This document shows positions 34,646 to 44,360 of a DNA stretch of 64,000 nucleotides, in pieces. A model generated the notes under the pieces. That model did no database searches. It had not been told where the DNA came from and was given only the letters and a program-made list of their open reading frames with translations. The stretch lies in NCBI RefSeq assembly GCF_028606985.1, contig NZ_CP117416.1:3820001-3884000 (forward strand), given 5' to 3'. Made by a program: the position numbers and the translations under genes. The DNA is from Paenibacillus kyungheensis. GTDB taxonomy: Bacteria > Bacillota > Bacilli > Paenibacillales > Paenibacillaceae. How positions within the stretch are numbered: the first letter of the stretch is position 1; every line of letters begins with the position of its first letter.

Positions 34646-34732
34646 ATTCTAACATCCTTTATTTTCAACAATTTGGATTGGTACATCATGTATATACTAA
34701 GTAGATATCTTAGAAAGGCTTACAACGAACAA

Positions 34733-34764
34733 ATATCTTGACGAGTATTTATTCGTCAAGATAT
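34733..34764 (-). promoter_or_regulatory. Stem-loop between tcyA and tcyB
   Basis: A perfect 12-bp stem ATATCTTGACGA / TCGTCAAGATAT with an 8-base loop and no T run. As in the peptide-importer operon, it probably raises binding-protein expression relative to the permease. Confidence 0.65.
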
Positions 34765-34802
34765 CGTTATCGTCGCATATATACAAAATCAAACTAAACG
34801 TA

Positions 34803-35654
34803 TTATTTAGATACATCTTCTCCGAAATATTTCTCAGAGATTTTCAAATAAGTTCCGTCATCTACCATATCTTTTAACGCTTTATTTACAGCTTGAACCA
34901 AATCTTCTCCGCCTTTGTTGAAAATAGCTCCACTTTGAGAAGCATTTGCTTCTTCAGCTACAACTTTGATCGGTGCATCTGGTTGTTGTTTTTTCAAATC
35001 AAGATAAGACAAGTTGTCGTTAATCGTAGCTTGAGCGCGATTGGACGTTAACAAACCTATAGCTTGTGTAAATCCATCTACAGAAACGATTTCTGCTCCA
35101 TTGTCTTTTGCGATTTGTGCAAGGTTACTTGTTAAAGATTGAGCCGATTTTTTACCTTTTAAATCAGCAAATGATTTAATATCTGTATTATCATCACGTA
35201 CAATCAATACTGCTTTGGAAGCGATGTATGGATCAGAGAATAAAAATGTTTTTTGACGTTCTTCAGTAATACCTACTTCATTAAATACAGTATCAAAACG
35301 TTTGGATTCCAAACCACCAAGCAAGCTATCCCAAGCTGCTTCTGTAAATACAGGTTCTACGCCAAGACGTTTACTTACTTCTGTTGCGATATCTACATCA
35401 AAACCAGTTAATTTACCATTAGCATCATGGAACGTAAATGGTGCATATGTTCCTTCTGTACCAATACGCAATTTACCGCTTGCTTTGACAGACTCTAATG
35501 TTGCCGCTTTACCAGAAGAAGCTGTGTTGTCTGTTGTAGCCGCTCCAGTTGTATCTGTATTGCCTGTCGTTGCTGTATTAGAACTGTTACCACATGCTGC
35601 AAGAACAAGCATGGTCAGTATCATAACCAGTGTAAAAGAACCCCATTTTTTCAT
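34803..35654 (-). CDS. tcyA: Cystine-type ABC transporter substrate-binding lipoprotein (TcyA-like)
   Basis: A 283-residue lipoprotein with lipobox LAAC, a Thr/Asn-rich linker and the SBP_bac_3 fold. GTEGTYAPFTFHDANGKLTG and AWDSLLGGLESKRFDTVFNE, followed by GITEERQKTFLFSDPY, are characteristic of the cystine-binding branch (TcyA). The substrate call is by family; another amino acid is possible. It is first in tcyABC with a good promoter. Confidence 0.88.
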   Translation of the reverse strand: MKKWGSFTLVMILTMLVLAACGNSSNTATTGNTDTTGAATTDNTASSGKAATLESVKASGKLRIGTEGTYAPFTFHDANGKLTGFDVDIATEVSKRLGVEPVFTEAAWDSLLGGLESKRFDTVFNEVGITEERQKTFLFSDPYIASKAVLIVRDDNTDIKSFADLKGKKSAQSLTSNLAQIAKDNGAEIVSVDGFTQAIGLLTSNRAQATINDNLSYLDLKKQQPDAPIKVVAEEANASQSGAIFNKGGEDLVQAVNKALKDMVDDGTYLKISEKYFGEDVSK

Positions 35655-35735
35655 TTAAAAAGACCCCTCTCAGATGTTGGTGAGCACGCTTATGGTTGGT
35701 GATTCACTACTTATTAATAACGTACTGCAAATTGT

Positions 35736-35764
35736 ATAGTACACTGTCTTTCATCGCACGTCAA
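35736..35764 (-). promoter_or_regulatory. Predicted promoter of tcyABC
   Basis: On the minus strand TTGACG, 17 bases, TACTAT, about 80 bases before the start codon. No S-box, T-box or other leader motif is recognised. Confidence 0.65.
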
Positions 35765-35939
35765 CTCTTTTTCCGATAAAAATACTTGGTTTTATTAAAA
35801 GCGATCTAATTCTGTCATATTTCTTACCCTTTATACGTTGATTTGAACAGTATTTCTCTCTTTTAAAGCAATATATGTATTCAAAATTAGGGTATATACT
35901 TTTTAGAATAATGATCTCAGCAAGGAGGATTTTATCCAG

Positions 35940-36641
35940 ATGATATGGATCACGTTAGAACATATTTTAAGAGTATTAATCGCTGGATTAGGCGGAGCTA
36001 TTATAGGATATGAACGAAGTAGCCGGCAAAAAGAAGCAGGGATTCGTACTCATTTTATTGTCGCGGTTGGCTCTTCATTAATGATGATTATTTCCAAATA
36101 CGGTTTTACAGATATGGGGAACTGGAATAATGTATCACTTGACCCCTCCCGGGTAGCTTCACAGATCGTTAGCGGAGTCGGATTTTTGGGAGCAGGCACT
36201 ATTTTTATGAATAAGCAAAAAGTCAAAGGATTAACGACAGCGGCGGGCATATGGGCAACAGCTGGAGTAGGAATGGCAATAGGAGCAGGTATGTATACAG
36301 TAGGGATCGGCGTTACACTTTTAATAGTAGCTGTACAATTCGCTATGCATCGCCATCGTAAGCCCTTTGCAGCGACTCGTATGCCTCATCGACTAACTGT
36401 GCGGATAATTAATCATGAGGGGGCGATATCATCGATTCTAGACGTTCTAGATCAGCATCAGATACGTGTGGTTAGTCTACATTCTGAAGTAGAACCCTCT
36501 GTACATCATCATGATGTCTCAGATACTTCGTATTTGCTGTTACAATCTTCGGTTCAACTGGATTCTACTATCCAGAGTAAAGATATTGTTCCAATCCTTC
36601 AATCGATTCCCGATGTACAAATGGTCAAAATAGATGAATAA
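35940..36641 (+). CDS. MgtC/SapB family membrane protein
   Basis: A 233-residue protein. The conserved membrane core is ILRVLIAGLGGAIIGYERS, GIRTHFIVAVGSSLMMIIS, GVGFLGAGTIF and VKGLTTAAGIWATAGVGMA, followed by a soluble ACT-like C-terminus. MgtC-family proteins bear on magnesium homeostasis and ATP-synthase control in other bacteria; the role here is unknown. CAAGGAGG precedes the ATG. Monocistronic. Confidence 0.9.
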   Translation: MIWITLEHILRVLIAGLGGAIIGYERSSRQKEAGIRTHFIVAVGSSLMMIISKYGFTDMGNWNNVSLDPSRVASQIVSGVGFLGAGTIFMNKQKVKGLTTAAGIWATAGVGMAIGAGMYTVGIGVTLLIVAVQFAMHRHRKPFAATRMPHRLTVRIINHEGAISSILDVLDQHQIRVVSLHSEVEPSVHHHDVSDTSYLLLQSSVQLDSTIQSKDIVPILQSIPDVQMVKIDE

Positions 36642-36671
36642 CTTTCAACTCACTTTTAAGAATTACCCATC

Positions 36672-36740
36672 AAAAAGCATCTTGCTATGATCCAAGAACG
36701 AACATGTGACGCGTTCAGTTCTATTAGCAAGATGCTTTTA
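36672..36740. terminator. Terminator between the mgtC-like and converging genes
   Basis: AAAAGCATCTTGCTA and TAGCAAGATGCTTTT arms (15 bp) around a 38-base loop. Confidence 0.85.
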
Positions 36741-36770
36741 TTGTATGATTGCATCGAAATATTAAGATCA

Positions 36771-37388
36771 TCAAAAGTTTTGCTTTAACTGATCAAATTG
36801 ATGACGTATCCGATCTCGTACATCTTCTGCCCCGTTTTTAAAATAAGCCTGACGCTGGTTATTCATTCGTTGTCTGGCTTCACGTTGCAATTCACGCTCT
36901 ACTTCATATGCCTGATCAATCTCTGCTTCGACATCAATCACATCATGACGACATATGAATTGAGAACCTAATTGACTTAATACATAGTTGAATACGCTTA
37001 CATTATTTTCTTGCACAATACTGATCAAAGCCATTTGTCCTTCATCTAGTGAAAATAGTGTAGATTGAATCAGTCCCATTTCTTGTTCTGCAACTTCGTG
37101 AGTAAATGGCATACTGATGATCGAATCGATACTACGTTCTAATAAAACACCCAAAGGGCCTGCAAAAATACCAATCATTGAACCTAACAAACCACCTGTT
37201 GTCCATTCGCCTGCAAGTGCTCCTTGTGTACCGAATCCATCCCAAAATACGACTTTGCCTTTCTCACGTGCTACAATAGCAGCTTCCAGTACCGCATATC
37301 CTTCCGTAATTCGACTATGTCGAAGTGTAGATAATGCTCGATATGCTTTACACTCATCTGTAAAAATAACGGTCACTACATTTTCCAT
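36771..37388 (-). CDS. DUF1269-like protein
   Basis: A 205-residue protein. A ferredoxin-like N-terminal half (VVTVIFTDECKAYRALSTLR and YAVLEAAIVAREKGKVV) precedes a Gly-rich hydrophobic stretch (TTGGLLGSMIGIFAGPLGVLL) and a second mixed alpha-beta half. The C-terminal tail is charged and helical (EVERELQREARQRMNNQRQ). This order matches DUF1269 membrane-associated proteins; the assignment is moderate. Function is unknown. Confidence 0.65.
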   Translation of the reverse strand: MENVVTVIFTDECKAYRALSTLRHSRITEGYAVLEAAIVAREKGKVVFWDGFGTQGALAGEWTTGGLLGSMIGIFAGPLGVLLERSIDSIISMPFTHEVAEQEMGLIQSTLFSLDEGQMALISIVQENNVSVFNYVLSQLGSQFICRHDVIDVEAEIDQAYEVERELQREARQRMNNQRQAYFKNGAEDVRDRIRHQFDQLKQNF

Positions 37389-37607
37389 AGGACACCCACT
37401 TTCTTTTGCTTATCAAGTTGTAAACGTTCTCAGGTAGGGTTAGATAGCTAGATTTAGAAGTAGAAATAGAGATCATCAAACGGCTGTTTCTTTTATCTTA
37501 TGCTATTTTACAATTAAATCAACTTATTTTATTGTAAAATAGTAGAAATAACGCGAAATTGAAATATATTTCATTTTTAGTATATTATTTAATCTAAAGG
37601 AGGGTAT

Positions 37608-37721
37608 ATGATGTTACAGGGTATAGGTATATACGGGCTTGTTTTGTCTATTATTGTATTGGTTGCTTTTGTGATCGCAGTACGTTGGTTGGTAGCGAAG
37701 TTATTTCGAAAAAGCTCTTAG
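37608..37721 (+). CDS. 37-residue single-pass membrane protein
   Basis: A short frame starting MMLQGIGIYGLVLSIIVLVA and ending AKLFRKSS. It has one hydrophobic segment and a basic C-terminal tail, and a perfect AAAGGAGGG five bases before the ATG. The strong ribosome binding site, compact membrane topology and clean stop make it likely real. Function is unknown. The next gene, also a small membrane protein, starts 69 bases later on the same strand. Confidence 0.65.
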   Translation: MMLQGIGIYGLVLSIIVLVAFVIAVRWLVAKLFRKSS

Positions 37722-37790
37722 ATTAGTAGACTGACTTGGGATAAGATACACAGCTTACATATTCGATAGATACGAATGGAGTGAATACTA

Positions 37791-38024
37791 ATGACTCAAC
37801 CTCATCATTCATCTGCTGAATCAAGATCGACGATAGAAATGAACACAGATTCTTCTTTTAATAGTGTTACCGAATACAATCATACAATTCTAGGGGTTCC
37901 CCGTACCGGGAATATCGAAAATATTTCGGATATGCCTGCTCCGATACGCTGGTTTGGCTATATAGCTTTTGGCGCTATTGCCGTAGGCGGAGTGGCTATT
38001 CTGGCTATTGGACTATTGATGTAG
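37791..38024 (+). CDS. 77-residue membrane-anchored protein
   Basis: A polar N-terminal half, rich in Ser/Thr/Asn, is followed by one C-terminal membrane segment (WFGYIAFGAIAVGGVAILAI), as in tail-anchored proteins. GGAGTG precedes the ATG. No family is recognised. Probably co-transcribed with the 37-residue gene. Confidence 0.6.
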   Translation: MTQPHHSSAESRSTIEMNTDSSFNSVTEYNHTILGVPRTGNIENISDMPAPIRWFGYIAFGAIAVGGVAILAIGLLM

Positions 38025-38026
38025 AG

Positions 38027-38209
38027 TTAGAACATATTCATATGTGTTCTTTGATAGAGGATAGCGTATTGATTATATTCATTTAGAGTTACGTCTAATT
38101 GTTGAGATTTATCCAAAACACGATCATCTGAAAATCCGTACATTTCAGCTAATTGATGCATCTCTTGACGTTGTTGTTCTATTTTCTGTAGGCATTGGTA
38201 TAAGTTCAA
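38027..38209 (-). CDS. Spo0E-like aspartyl-phosphate phosphatase
   Basis: A 60-residue protein matching the Spo0E family: two helices with IEQQRQEMHQLAEMYGFSDD and the signature SQQLDVTLNEYN. Members dephosphorylate Spo0A-P and delay sporulation. The start is TTG; the nearest purine-rich site (GGGAG) is about 12 bases upstream. It supports a spore-forming host. It ends two bases from the converging membrane-protein gene. Confidence 0.78.
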   Translation of the reverse strand: MNLYQCLQKIEQQRQEMHQLAEMYGFSDDRVLDKSQQLDVTLNEYNQYAILYQRTHMNMF

Positions 38210-38442
38210 TGTGCCACTCTACTCCCTCTCATTTTTTCTTGGATACAGACAGATCTTTATCATCTTTATTATTCTGCTACTTTTTCTAATATGATATATC
38301 TATAAAGAGCATATAAAAATCGATTATTCTTTTTTCTATATACTTTATATCGAGCAGTTTTGACTGTTGTGTGAATAGTTCCGAAGTCTGCTTTATTCGA
38401 CATTATAATCACATGTACTACGTTATTAGCTATACGCAAATA
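38210..38442. other. Spacer upstream of the Spo0E-like gene
   Basis: AT-rich with no frame and no clear hairpin. It is expected to hold the promoter of the Spo0E-like gene. Confidence 0.4.
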
Positions 38443-38490
38443 GAAAAAACCCGACTTTACTGAACGATCTGTTCATTAGTCGGGTTTTTA
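38443..38490 (-). terminator. Terminator of the deo operon
   Basis: AAAAACCCGACT and AGTCGGGTTTTT arms with inner GAAC/GTTC pairing, directly after pdp on the minus strand. Confidence 0.9.
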
Positions 38491-38520
38491 TCGTTTTACA
38501 TTATATAAGGGATATATCTA

Positions 38521-39822
38521 TTATTCCGTAACTGTTCCGTACACCAATGTTGGAGCGTCTGCATGATCTGCGATACGAATACTTTCGTATAGTTTTTTCA
38601 ATACATCGTCTACATTTTCACGATTAGCGTGGATGGTTACTAGAGAGTCGCCCACTTTAACAGCGTCGCCTACTTTTTTGTTTAACATTAGACCTACAGC
38701 AAGATCGATCTCGGATTCTTTCGTTGCGCGTCCAGCACCTAACAACATTGCTGCTGTACCGATCTCATCCGCTACCAGTTCAGCGACAAATCCGTCTTCT
38801 TTCGCAGGAACTTCGATCAAGAATTTAGCTTGGGGCAAACGTTCTGGTTGATCGACAACCGATGCATCTCCACCCTGACTTGCAAGGAATAATTTGAATT
38901 TCTCTAACGCTTTACCGTTAGCAATAACTTCTTTCAATTTTTCTCTTGCTTCGTCAAGTGAACTTGCTTTACCTGCAAGATATACCATTTGACTTCCAAG
39001 TGCCATGCACAATTCTTCTAGATCCGCAGGACCTTCACCTTTTAGTGTATCGATGGCTTCTTTCACTTCAAGAGAGTTACCGATAGCTAGACCTAGTGGT
39101 TGGCTCATATCTGAAATAACTGCCATTGTTTTGCGTCCTACGTTGTTACCGATACTTACCATAGCATGAGCTAATTCTTTAGCATCTTCTGCTGTTTTCA
39201 TAAATGCACCAGCGCCTGTTTTAACATCCAATACGATAGCGTCTGATCCAGCAGCGATTTTTTTACTCATGATTGAACTTGCGATCAACGGAATCGAGTT
39301 AACCGTTGCTGTTACATCACGCAAACCGTATAACTTTTTGTCCGCAGGTGTTAAGTTACCACTTTGTCCGATAACTGCGATTTTGTTTTCGTTGACTAAT
39401 TTGATAAATTCTTCGTTCGTGATTTCTACGTGGAAACCTTCTACTGCTTCCAATTTATCGACTGTACCGCCAGTGTGACCTAGACCACGACCGGACATTT
39501 TAGCTACTGGAATATCCAATGCAGCTACAAGAGGAGCCAATACCAATGTTGTTGTATCGCCTACGCCGCCTGTAGAGTGCTTGTCGACTTTGATTCCTTC
39601 GATAGCCGATAGATCGATCGTATCACCGGAGTTCACCATTGCCATTGTCAGGTCTGCACGTTCGCGTTCTGTCATGTCTTTGAAAAAGACAGCCATTGCA
39701 AATGCGCTCATTTGGTAATCTGGAATTTCGTCGTGTGTATAACCATTAATAATAAAGTTAATTTCTTCTGTTGTTAGTTCTTTACCATCACGTTTTTTTT
39801 CAATAAGGTCTACCATTCTCAT
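38521..39822 (-). CDS. pdp: Pyrimidine-nucleoside phosphorylase
   Basis: Cleaves thymidine, deoxyuridine and uridine with phosphate to give the base and (deoxy)ribose-1-phosphate. The 433 residues match the family. Signatures are [38 protein letters not shown] and [17 protein letters not shown]. It is the last gene of the deo operon, 24 bases after deoD, and is followed by a strong terminator. Confidence 0.96.
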   Translation of the reverse strand: MRMVDLIEKKRDGKELTTEEINFIINGYTHDEIPDYQMSAFAMAVFFKDMTERERADLTMAMVNSGDTIDLSAIEGIKVDKHSTGGVGDTTTLVLAPLVAALDIPVAKMSGRGLGHTGGTVDKLEAVEGFHVEITNEEFIKLVNENKIAVIGQSGNLTPADKKLYGLRDVTATVNSIPLIASSIMSKKIAAGSDAIVLDVKTGAGAFMKTAEDAKELAHAMVSIGNNVGRKTMAVISDMSQPLGLAIGNSLEVKEAIDTLKGEGPADLEELCMALGSQMVYLAGKASSLDEAREKLKEVIANGKALEKFKLFLASQGGDASVVDQPERLPQAKFLIEVPAKEDGFVAELVADEIGTAAMLLGAGRATKESEIDLAVGLMLNKKVGDAVKVGDSLVTIHANRENVDDVLKKLYESIRIADHADAPTLVYGTVTE

Positions 39823-39846
39823 AATTATTCTAGCTCCTTGTACGTT

Positions 39847-40560
39847 TTATTTTTGAAAAGAGATTGCTGCATCTAGTGCAACTTCCATCATTTCGTTAAA
39901 TGTAGATTGTCTTTCTTCAGATGTAGTTTCTTCGCCTGTTAGCAAGTGATCACTTACTGTCAAAATCGTCAAAGCATTCACACCAAACTTCGCTGCTAAT
40001 GTGTACAATGCGCTTGTTTCCATTTCAACGCCTAGTACGCCATATTGCATTAATAGTCCTGTTACTGTTTTGTCGTCGCGGTAGAATGAATCTGAACTGA
40101 ACACGTTACCTACATGCAAGTTCAATCCTTTTTCTACACCACGATCATACGCAGCTTTTAGTAAAGGGAAACTAGCTACAGGTGAGAAATCGTATCCGCC
40201 GAAAATATGACGGTTCATGCTGGAATCGGTACAACATGCTTGTGCCAAAATGACGTCACGAACACGTACATTTTCTTGCATTCCGCCACATGTACCCACA
40301 CGGATCAAGTTTTTGACGCCGTATTCGCTGATCAGTTCATTGACATAGATGCTGATCGATGGCAAGCCCATACCTGTACCTTGTACAGAGATACGGTTAC
40401 CTTTGTATGTTCCTGTAAATCCAAGCATACCGCGCACTTGATTGTAGCAGACTACATCTTCAAGATACGTGTCTGCGATGTATTTAGCACGAAGTGGATC
40501 ACCTGGTAAAAGAATTGTTTCAGCGATTTCGCCAGCTTTGGCTTCAATATGAACGCTCAT
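39847..40560 (-). CDS. deoD: Purine-nucleoside phosphorylase DeoD
   Basis: A hexameric trimer-of-dimers type phosphorylase for purine (deoxy)ribonucleosides, 237 residues. Signatures are [41 protein letters not shown] and [12 protein letters not shown], plus the catalytic Asp in LTVSDHLL. It is separated from deoB upstream by 410 bases containing structured repeat B, although both belong to the same pathway. Confidence 0.96.
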   Translation of the reverse strand: MSVHIEAKAGEIAETILLPGDPLRAKYIADTYLEDVVCYNQVRGMLGFTGTYKGNRISVQGTGMGLPSISIYVNELISEYGVKNLIRVGTCGGMQENVRVRDVILAQACCTDSSMNRHIFGGYDFSPVASFPLLKAAYDRGVEKGLNLHVGNVFSSDSFYRDDKTVTGLLMQYGVLGVEMETSALYTLAAKFGVNALTILTVSDHLLTGEETTSEERQSTFNEMMEVALDAAISFQK

Positions 40561-40603
40561 TTTATAAAAACCTCCAAAGTGTGTGTTTAATAGTGGTTGC
40601 TTG

Positions 40604-40748
40604 TGTTGATCCGCTACGGCTAATGGATTGGGTTCCGCTCTCTGGTAAGCATAGATATCTTGAAAGACTGCTGATGCAGTCGATATCTATACTTACGAGG
40701 AGAGACTACACTCCAATCCATTAGCCTTCGCTCTGTGCGGATGCAACA
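40604..40748. repeat. Structured intergenic repeat, copy B
   Basis: Four nested inverted repeats: TGTTGATCCGC / GCGGATGCAACA; a perfect 14-bp stem GGCTAATGGATTGG / CCAATCCATTAGCC; CTCTCTGGTAAG..GATATC with its partner at 40682-40704; and the apex GACTGC-TGAT-GCAGTC. On the minus strand it carries AGCGAAGG, CTTACCAG and CGTAGCG, as in copy C. The bases from 40749 to 40970 hold one more small hairpin (GGTCAGCG / CGCTTGACC) and nothing coding. Confidence 0.88.
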
Positions 40749-40970
40749 ATATGATAAAACAAAAAGATTGGTGGTCAGCGCTGGGATTCGCTTGACCGGG
40801 TAGGGCAAGGATTAAATGATAAACATTGATATTGATTTTAGACATGGGTTTAGGATTGGGCTACGGGTTATTGGGGTATGGTTTGATACTTCTTTGTGAT
40901 ACCTCAATAGATGTAAGCTTCGTCTTTGGGATTTCTATCGTTTCTTAACAAATTTGATGCATGTTTTATA

Positions 40971-42152
40971 TTACTTAAGATCAGACAGGAAGCTTGTTCC
41001 GTACTCAGGGCTTGTTACACCGAAGTTTTCGGCTACTGTAGCAGCGATGTCTGAGAATGTTGTACGTAATGACAATTCTTTACCACCATTAGCAAAACGT
41101 TTGGAGTATACAAGTAATGGTACATATTCACGAGTATGATCTGTTCCTGTGTAGGTTGGATCGTTACCGTGGTCAGCTGTAATGATCAATAGATCATCTT
41201 CTTCCATACCTGCAAATACTTCTGGTAAGCGAGCATCGTATTCTTCCAACGCGTCAGCGTATCCTTTAGGATCGCGGCGGTGTCCGAATAGCGCATCAAA
41301 GTCAACCAGATTCAAGAAGCTTAGTCCATGGAAAGGCTTCGCTAGCACATTCACCAGTTGATCCATACCGTCCATATTAGACTTGGTACGAATCGATTCT
41401 GTTACGCCTTCACCATCGTAGATATCAGCGATTTTACCGATAGCAATTACATCTAGACCTGCATCTTGCAAAGCGTTCATTGTCGTCGGTTTGAACGGTT
41501 TGAGTGCATAGTCATGACGATTGGATGTACGTTGGAAGTTACCTACTTCGCCGATAAATGGACGAGCGATAATACGTCCCAACATGTACGGATCTTCAAG
41601 TGTAATCTCACGACAGAATTCACAGATTTCATACAATTCTTTCAAAGGAACAACATCTTCGTGTGCTGCAATTTGCAATACGGAATCTGCAGAAGTATAG
41701 ATAATTAGTGCGCCTGTTTTCACATGTTCTTCGCCTAGTTCATCCATAATTTCTGTTCCACTTGCAGGTTTGTTACCAATCACTTTACGTCCTGTTTTTT
41801 CTTCGATGCGTCCAATCAATTCATCCGGGAATCCGTCCGGGAATACACGGAAAGGTGTATCAATATATAATCCCATGATCTCCCAGTGTCCTGTCATTGT
41901 ATCTTTACCGCGGGATGCTTCTTGCATTTTAGTGTAATAAGCAAGCGGTTGATCAGCTACAGGTACGCCTTGAATCTCGCTGATGTTTGATAATCCTAGA
42001 CTTGCCATATGTGGCATATTCAGACCGCCATTTTCGCGTGCAATATGTCCGAATGTATCGACATCAACATCTCCAAATTCAGCCGCATCCGGTGCTTCTC
42101 CGATTCCTACTGAATCCATAACTACTAGATGAATACGTTTAAATTCGCTCAT
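40971..42152 (-). CDS. deoB: Phosphopentomutase
   Basis: A 393-residue enzyme converting (deoxy)ribose-1-phosphate to the 5-phosphate, giving the substrate of DeoC. Alkaline-phosphatase-fold metal motifs are visible: [26 protein letters not shown] and [22 protein letters not shown] 42152 has AAAGGGG upstream; 23 extra residues are rejected. It lies between nupC and deoD in the deo operon. Confidence 0.96.
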   Translation of the reverse strand: MSEFKRIHLVVMDSVGIGEAPDAAEFGDVDVDTFGHIARENGGLNMPHMASLGLSNISEIQGVPVADQPLAYYTKMQEASRGKDTMTGHWEIMGLYIDTPFRVFPDGFPDELIGRIEEKTGRKVIGNKPASGTEIMDELGEEHVKTGALIIYTSADSVLQIAAHEDVVPLKELYEICEFCREITLEDPYMLGRIIARPFIGEVGNFQRTSNRHDYALKPFKPTTMNALQDAGLDVIAIGKIADIYDGEGVTESIRTKSNMDGMDQLVNVLAKPFHGLSFLNLVDFDALFGHRRDPKGYADALEEYDARLPEVFAGMEEDDLLIITADHGNDPTYTGTDHTREYVPLLVYSKRFANGGKELSLRTTFSDIAATVAENFGVTSPEYGTSFLSDLK

Positions 42153-42230
42153 TTGTATTACCCCTTTCAATGTTGTCCATATTCTATTGTGCTCGTTGCT
42201 CGTATACATTCCCATATCCAAAATGCGCAG

Positions 42231-42284
42231 TAGAGCATTTGGCTGCTATCATGCTTATGCAAAAATAGTGTACCAAATGCTCTA
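42231..42284. repeat. Inverted repeat in the nupC-deoB spacer with CCAAATGC arms
   Basis: A perfect 12-bp inverted repeat TAGAGCATTTGG / CCAAATGCTCTA with a 30-base loop. Its right arm and the preceding AAAAATAGTG resemble the core of the TGCCAAATGC repeat. It lies within the operon and has no T run. Confidence 0.65.
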
Positions 42285-42398
42285 TGTTATACCTATATCT
42301 GCTTTTTGAAAAGTCGGTTCATGATATGAAGATGTAACATTGCTCCTCTAATTATAAACCAAACTGTATTGATGGTAACAAATGTGGAGACATCTTAC

Positions 42399-43580
42399 TT
42401 ATTTTAAGAACAACCCTGTAATTGTAGCAGAAAGCACACTTACCAGTGTAGCACCATATAACAGTTTCAGTCCAAAGCGAGCTACAACATTACCTTGTTT
42501 CTCGTGTAGACCTTTTACAGCACCAGCAATAATACCGATAGAAGAGAAGTTAGCGAAAGATACTAAGAATACAGATACGATACCTAGTGTACGTGAGCTA
42601 AGTTCTGTGTGTTTAACTAGATCTAGCATCGCTACGAACTCGTTCGATACCAATTTCGTTGCCATAATACTACCTGCTGTTACAGCTTCACTCCACGGAA
42701 CACCCATCATGAATGCAAATGGTGAGAAGATATAACCCAAGATTTGTTGGAACGTAATACCGAAGATTAAGCCGAATAGACCGTTGATCATACCGATCAA
42801 TGCTACGAAACCAATCAACATGGCTGCTACAATAATAGCAACTTTAAATCCATCTAAAATATATTCGCCCAACATTTCGAAGAAGGATTGTTTCTCTTCT
42901 TCTTGTACTTCTAAAATATCTTCTTCTTTGGTAACAACATAAGGATTGATAATAGAAGCGATAATAAAGCCACCGAATAAGTTAAGCACTAATGCAGTTA
43001 CAACATATTCAGGTTTAAGCATTTGCATATACGCACCTACGATAGACATTGATACCGTAGACATTGCAGATGCACAAAGTGTATACAGACGGTTTTTAGG
43101 AAGCGCACCGATTTGTTTTTTAACAGAGATAAATACTTCAGATTGACCTAGGATTGCAGATGCAACCGCATTGTATGATTCCAATCTACCCATACCGTTG
43201 ACTTTACTAAGCACAAGACCAATGTATTTAATAATAAACGGTAGAATTTTGAAGTATTGCAGAATACCGATCAAAGCTGAGATAAATACGATAGGCATCA
43301 ATACGCCTAAGAAGAACGGTGAAGAACCTTCGTTAGCAATACCACCAAATACAAAGCTAATACCTTCACCAGCATATGCTAATAAATGTGTAAATACTGC
43401 TGCAAATCCTCCGATAATCCATGTTCCTACTACTGTATTTAGAAGTAGAAATGCTAAAATGGCTTGCAACACGATCATAACAAACAATGGACGATAACGA
43501 ATATTTTTTCTATTGTTACTTCCCAAGTAAGCTAATGCAAACACCAAAAGAATCCCCAAAATTGCGATAATATAATTCAT
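42399..43580 (-). CDS. nupC: Nucleoside:cation symporter NupC (CNT family)
   Basis: A 393-residue concentrative nucleoside transporter. CNT signatures include [32 protein letters not shown] and [20 protein letters not shown]. It supplies nucleosides to the phosphorylases encoded downstream. A partial terminator and a possible cre site lie in the 148-base gap after cdd, so nupC may also have its own promoter. Confidence 0.95.
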   Translation of the reverse strand: MNYIIAILGILLVFALAYLGSNNRKNIRYRPLFVMIVLQAILAFLLLNTVVGTWIIGGFAAVFTHLLAYAGEGISFVFGGIANEGSSPFFLGVLMPIVFISALIGILQYFKILPFIIKYIGLVLSKVNGMGRLESYNAVASAILGQSEVFISVKKQIGALPKNRLYTLCASAMSTVSMSIVGAYMQMLKPEYVVTALVLNLFGGFIIASIINPYVVTKEEDILEVQEEEKQSFFEMLGEYILDGFKVAIIVAAMLIGFVALIGMINGLFGLIFGITFQQILGYIFSPFAFMMGVPWSEAVTAGSIMATKLVSNEFVAMLDLVKHTELSSRTLGIVSVFLVSFANFSSIGIIAGAVKGLHEKQGNVVARFGLKLLYGATLVSVLSATITGLFLK

Positions 43581-43666
43581 AAATAATTAGCTCCCATTCT
43601 GCACTCTGCTTCATAATCACTTACTTAAAATCTTTTGAAACAAATTGAAATAATCAGAAATTATAC

Positions 43667-43680
43667 ATTAAGCGCTTACA
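43667..43680 (-). promoter_or_regulatory. Candidate cre (CcpA) site upstream of nupC
   Basis: On the minus strand TGTAAGCGCTTAAT matches the cre core TGWNANCGNTNWCA except at the last two bases. It abuts a TATAAT box. Carbon repression of the deo genes is known in Bacillus; here it is inferred. Confidence 0.4.
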
Positions 43681-43689
43681 TTATTCGTA

Positions 43690-43726
43690 AAAAAGAACAA
43701 ATCCTTGCGGATATATTCTTTTTTTG
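43690..43726 (-). terminator. Internal hairpin after cdd
   Basis: AAAAAAGAA / TTCTTTTTT arms with inner ATCC / GGAT pairing, three bases after the cdd stop on the minus strand. It may reduce read-through into nupC. Confidence 0.6.
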
Positions 43727-43728
43727 GA

Positions 43729-44136
43729 TTATTCAGCAGGCTGGCTATGGTCCATATCATGTGCCTGGAAAAATCCCGGTAACATTTGAGATATCGTCCA
43801 CTCGGTAACATCACCTTTAAGGTTAGTCAGGTATACTTTCGTATTCTCATCACTGAATTCAGCAATAACTTGACGACAAGCACCACAAGGAGAGACCGGA
43901 CCTTCTGTATCCGCTACGATCGCAATCGCTTCGATCTTACGCTGACCTTCAGATGCAGCTTTGAAAATAGCGGTACGTTCTGCACAATTGGTAAGACCAT
44001 AAGAAGCATTTTCTACATTACATCCCCCGTAGACTTTGCCATCTGCAAGCAGAGCAGCACCTACTTGAAACTTAGAATAAGGTACATAGGCATTTTTACG
44101 TGCTTCTATTGCTGCTTGAATCAATTGATCTTTCAT
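43729..44136 (-). CDS. cdd: Cytidine deaminase
   Basis: A homotetrameric 135-residue zinc enzyme deaminating cytidine and deoxycytidine. Zinc and catalytic motifs are GGCNVENASYGLTNCAERTA and GPVSPCGACRQ. The start YVPYSKFQVGAALL is conserved. AGAGGAGAG precedes the ATG. It follows deoC after a 75-base tandem repeat. Confidence 0.96.
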   Translation of the reverse strand: MKDQLIQAAIEARKNAYVPYSKFQVGAALLADGKVYGGCNVENASYGLTNCAERTAIFKAASEGQRKIEAIAIVADTEGPVSPCGACRQVIAEFSDENTKVYLTNLKGDVTEWTISQMLPGFFQAHDMDHSQPAE

Positions 44137-44183
44137 GATAGGTCTCTCCTCTGACGGATAAGATAATTAGATTGGTAAGATAA

Positions 44184-44360
44184 ATGTCGTATTTTTACTG
44201 CCAAATGCTTGGGTAAGATATTTTGCTTTGCAAAAATCACTTTTCATCCTACCAGAAGATGTCGCATTTTTACTGCCAAATGCTTAGGTAAGATATTTTG
44301 CTTTGCAAAAATCACTTTTCATCCTACCAGAAGATGTCGCATTTTTACTGCCAAATGCTA
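44184..44360. repeat. Tandem 75-bp intergenic repeat, 2.35 copies
   Basis: Units starting ATGTCG at 44184, 44259 and 44334 have an exact 75-base period, with two base differences between the first two. The core reads GCATTTTTACTGCCAAATGC, then TTAGGTAAGATATTTTGC. The partial third unit ends at the deoC stop codon, so its last bases supply the TAG. Diverged single copies occur near 6901-6978 and, as the core only, at 12413-12426. Confidence 0.92.

Noticed and set aside
40620-40808. Open frames on both strands in the deoB-deoD spacer
   Set aside because: They arise from the palindromic repeat B (both strands read similarly) and lack start signals.
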